Assembly (NCBI RefSeq): GCF_039655745.1
Contig: NZ_JBBYXI010000004.1
Span: 62,001 to 126,000 of the forward strand
Direction of reading: 5' to 3'
DNA length: 64,000 nucleotides
From: Hohaiivirga grylli
Lineage (GTDB): Bacteria; Pseudomonadota; Alphaproteobacteria; Rhizobiales; Beijerinckiaceae
Part shown: positions 62,133 to 64,000 of the stretch, one piece after another
Numbering within the stretch: the stretch's first letter is position 1
How the letters are laid out: every line of letters begins with the position of its first letter
Translations under genes and position numbers: made by a program
Notes under the pieces: model-generated
Seen by the model: only the letters and a program-made list of their open reading frames with translations
Databases searched by the model: none
What the model was told of the DNA's origin: nothing

Positions 62133-62768
62133 ATGAAACAGAAGCGTAAAATCAGCCCTGTATCAGCACGGCGTAGCCTGCGGATGCGGCAGGTTTTCAA
62201 CCGACGGGCCGAACGTCTGCGTAACCAACTCGGGCGGCGTTCAATTGTGCTTGTCGGATTGATGGGCGCTGGCAAGAGCACGGTTGGGCGTCGCCTGGCC
62301 ATGCGGCTCGGGCTTCCGTTTCTTGATGCTGACCACGAAATTGAGACTGCGGCAGGCATGTCGATTCCGGATATCTTCGAAATACATGGTGAAGATTATT
62401 TCCGTGAGGGCGAACGCCGGGTTATTGCCCGCATTTTGCAAGAGGGGCCATTGGTGCTTGCAACAGGTGGGGGCGCCTATATGAATGAAGAGACACGTAA
62501 GGCTGTCTCTGAAAAGGGCGTCGCAGTTTGGCTCAAAGCTGATGTTGATGTTCTGCTTGAGCGTGTCAGCCGCAGAAATAACCGTCCTCTTCTCAAGCAA
62601 AGTGATCCGAAAACTATTCTTGAGAAACTGACAAGCGAGCGTAACCCTTTTTATGCGATGGCGGACGTCCATATTGAATCGCGTGAAGGGCCGCATGATC
62701 GTGTTGTCTCAGCCATTGTTCGATCTTTGCGCCATTATCTTGATAAGCAGGAAAAGCCTCAGTCATGA
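62133..62768 (+). CDS. aroK: Shikimate kinase
   Basis: The 211-residue kinase phosphorylates shikimate with ATP in the aromatic pathway. The Walker A motif is GLMGAGKST, the shikimate-binding residues are in LDADHEIE and the ATGGGAYMNEE loop, and the lid arginines are in RNNRPLL. A basic N-terminal extension of about 35 residues precedes the core. The ATG at 62133 is preferred over a TTG at 62094. It overlaps aroB by ATGA. Confidence 0.95.
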   Translation: MKQKRKISPVSARRSLRMRQVFNRRAERLRNQLGRRSIVLVGLMGAGKSTVGRRLAMRLGLPFLDADHEIETAAGMSIPDIFEIHGEDYFREGERRVIARILQEGPLVLATGGGAYMNEETRKAVSEKGVAVWLKADVDVLLERVSRRNNRPLLKQSDPKTILEKLTSERNPFYAMADVHIESREGPHDRVVSAIVRSLRHYLDKQEKPQS

Positions 62769-63886
62769 CAACTTCCAAGCCTTTGATTGTTCCCGTTCCT
62801 CTTGGTGCGCGTGCCTATGACATCCTGGTGGGACGCAATATTCTGGGTGAGGGTGTTGAGCAGATCAAAAAGCTAGGGGTGCGTAAGGTTGCTCTTGTAA
62901 CAGACGAGAATGTTCACTCGCTGCATGCTGAGCGTATCATTAAAACATTAGCTGACAATGGCGTTGATGTTGCAGCACCTGTTGTTGTTCCCGCGGGAGA
63001 AAGCTCCAAGAGCTATGCTGTTCTTGCTAAAACCTGCGATGATATTCTGGCAACACGCGTTGAGCGTGGTGATCTTGTTATTGCCTTGGGTGGTGGTGTC
63101 GTTGGTGATCTTGCCGGTTTTGCAGCGGCAATAGTCCGTCGCGGAATGCGTTTTGTCCAAATGCCTACATCGCTTCTGGCTCAGGTCGATTCTTCTGTTG
63201 GTGGAAAAACCGGCATCAATTCATCCCACGGGAAAAATCTGGTTGGCGCCTTTCATCAACCAAGCCTTGTTATCGCTGATACGGCAATTCTGGATACGTT
63301 ACCTGAGCGGGAATTACGCGCAGGATATGCTGAAGTTATCAAATATGGTTTGATTAACAGCGAACGCTTTTTCTTTTGGTGTGAAGAAAACTGGCAGCAG
63401 ATTTTTGCTGGTGGACCAGAGCGGGATGAGGCTGTGGCCCATAGCTGCCGTGCCAAGGCTGAAGTCGTTGTACGTGATGAGTTCGAGAATGGTGACCGCG
63501 CACTGCTTAATCTTGGGCATACATTCGGTCACGCGCTTGAGCGCATAGTTAAATACGACAATGCACGCCTTGTGCATGGTGAGGCTGTTGCGATCGGGCT
63601 TGCTCAGGCTTTCCGGTTTTCTGCGCGCCTTGGCCTGTGCGCTGGGCAGGACGCAGGGCGTGTCGAAGCGCATCTGAAAAGTGTTGGCCTCCCAACCCGG
63701 TTGCAGGATGTTCCCGGTGGTGCTGGTTCCGTAGACGCTATCCTTGATGCCATGACACAGGACAAGAAGGTCAAGGCTGGTACGCTGACATTCATCCTTG
63801 CGAAGGGGATTGGAAAAAGCTTCATTGCACATGATTTAAACAAGGCTGATGTTGCGGCCTTTTTGATGGATGAATGGAATAGCTGA
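62765..63886 (+). CDS. aroB: 3-dehydroquinate synthase
   Basis: The 373-residue NAD- and metal-dependent enzyme makes dehydroquinate from DAHP, the second step of aromatic synthesis. The nucleotide-binding GGGVVGDLAGFAAAIVRRG and the metal ligands in LNLGHTFGHALE and VHGEAVAIG are present. It overlaps aroK and is followed by the CNNM-domain gene after 10 bases, a conserved alphaproteobacterial operon. Confidence 0.96.
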   Translation: MTTSKPLIVPVPLGARAYDILVGRNILGEGVEQIKKLGVRKVALVTDENVHSLHAERIIKTLADNGVDVAAPVVVPAGESSKSYAVLAKTCDDILATRVERGDLVIALGGGVVGDLAGFAAAIVRRGMRFVQMPTSLLAQVDSSVGGKTGINSSHGKNLVGAFHQPSLVIADTAILDTLPERELRAGYAEVIKYGLINSERFFFWCEENWQQIFAGGPERDEAVAHSCRAKAEVVVRDEFENGDRALLNLGHTFGHALERIVKYDNARLVHGEAVAIGLAQAFRFSARLGLCAGQDAGRVEAHLKSVGLPTRLQDVPGGAGSVDAILDAMTQDKKVKAGTLTFILAKGIGKSFIAHDLNKADVAAFLMDEWNS

Positions 63887-63896
63887 CGGGTTAATC

Positions 63897-64000
63897 ATGG
63901 ATATCTGGCTGGCATCTCTGATTGTTATTTTATGTCTATTGATGTCTGCTTTCTTCTCCGCCGGAGAGACGGCCTTTACGGGGACCTCCAAAGCCCGGAT
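63897..64000 (+). CDS. HlyC/CorC family transporter, CNNM domain (3' end outside window)
   Basis: Only the first 34 codons are inside the window: a hydrophobic helix followed by FFSAGETAFTGTSKAR. This is the opening of the CNNM (DUF21) membrane domain, whose conserved Ser-Ala-x-Glu-Thr-Ala motif is visible. Full proteins of about 420-440 residues also carry CBS and CorC_HlyC domains and are linked to Mg2+/Co2+ transport. Position after aroK-aroB supports the call. Confidence 0.88.
   Translation, partial: MDIWLASLIVILCLLMSAFFSAGETAFTGTSKAR

Overview
The window looks like chromosome of an alphaproteobacterium of moderate to low GC, probably on the Rhodospirillales/Acetobacteraceae side, though the exact taxon cannot be fixed from sequence alone. 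The evidence is the neighbourhood fdxA-carD-rpoH, a CpdR-type receiver, metX-metW overlapping by ATGA, the chorismate mutase-hisC-tyrC group, a DUF2125 protein, ftsEX and aroK-aroB-CNNM. No rRNA, CRISPR array, prophage or intact insertion sequence was seen; there is one tRNA gene (Arg-CCT).

Layout. 1-7.1 kb: ferredoxin (cut by the left edge), carD, rpoH, then on the minus strand an M48 lipoprotein protease, a secreted nuclease and ilvD, followed by tRNA-Arg. 7.4-11 kb: a secreted VWA protein and a formaldehyde-detoxification operon (frmR-frmA-fghA) with two operator-like repeats. 11-22.1 kb: three large type V autotransporters on the minus strand with related barrels; the last two share an almost identical C-terminal third.

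22.2-33.5 kb is the centrepiece: a complete biotin-dependent, Na+-translocating malonate decarboxylase (Mad) system of the Malonomonas rubra kind. On the minus strand lie madG, an unlisted 34-residue membrane peptide, madB (Na+ pump), a biotin ligase, madA, madE (acyl carrier protein), madC, madD, madH and madK. On the plus strand lie madF (biotin carrier) and madL-madM (malonate uptake). Malonate enters by MadLM, is moved onto the MadE thiol by MadA, its carboxyl group goes to biotin on MadF through MadCD, and MadB releases CO2 while exporting Na+. MadG, MadK and MadH build and acetylate the MadE prosthetic group, and BirA biotinylates MadF. Several strong hairpins sit between genes of this cluster. 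A HutP-family protein, whose Bacillus relative is an RNA-binding antiterminator, lies just downstream. A UspA-family gene beyond it carries nearly the same promoter and leader as madG, and a third copy of that leader lies upstream of madF.

33.6-64 kb is mostly housekeeping: L,D-transpeptidase, msrPQ, purU, a surface beta-barrel, cstA-ybdD-yjiA, clpB with a recognisable RpoH promoter, a drug/metabolite exporter, a YihY protein, a trans-sulfuration enzyme, cpdR-hpt, ftsEX, a YdcF protein, plsC, chaC, DUF2125, tyrC-hisC-chorismate mutase, metX-metW, a 48-residue membrane protein overlapping xerD, and aroK-aroB followed by a CNNM/CorC-like gene cut by the right edge.
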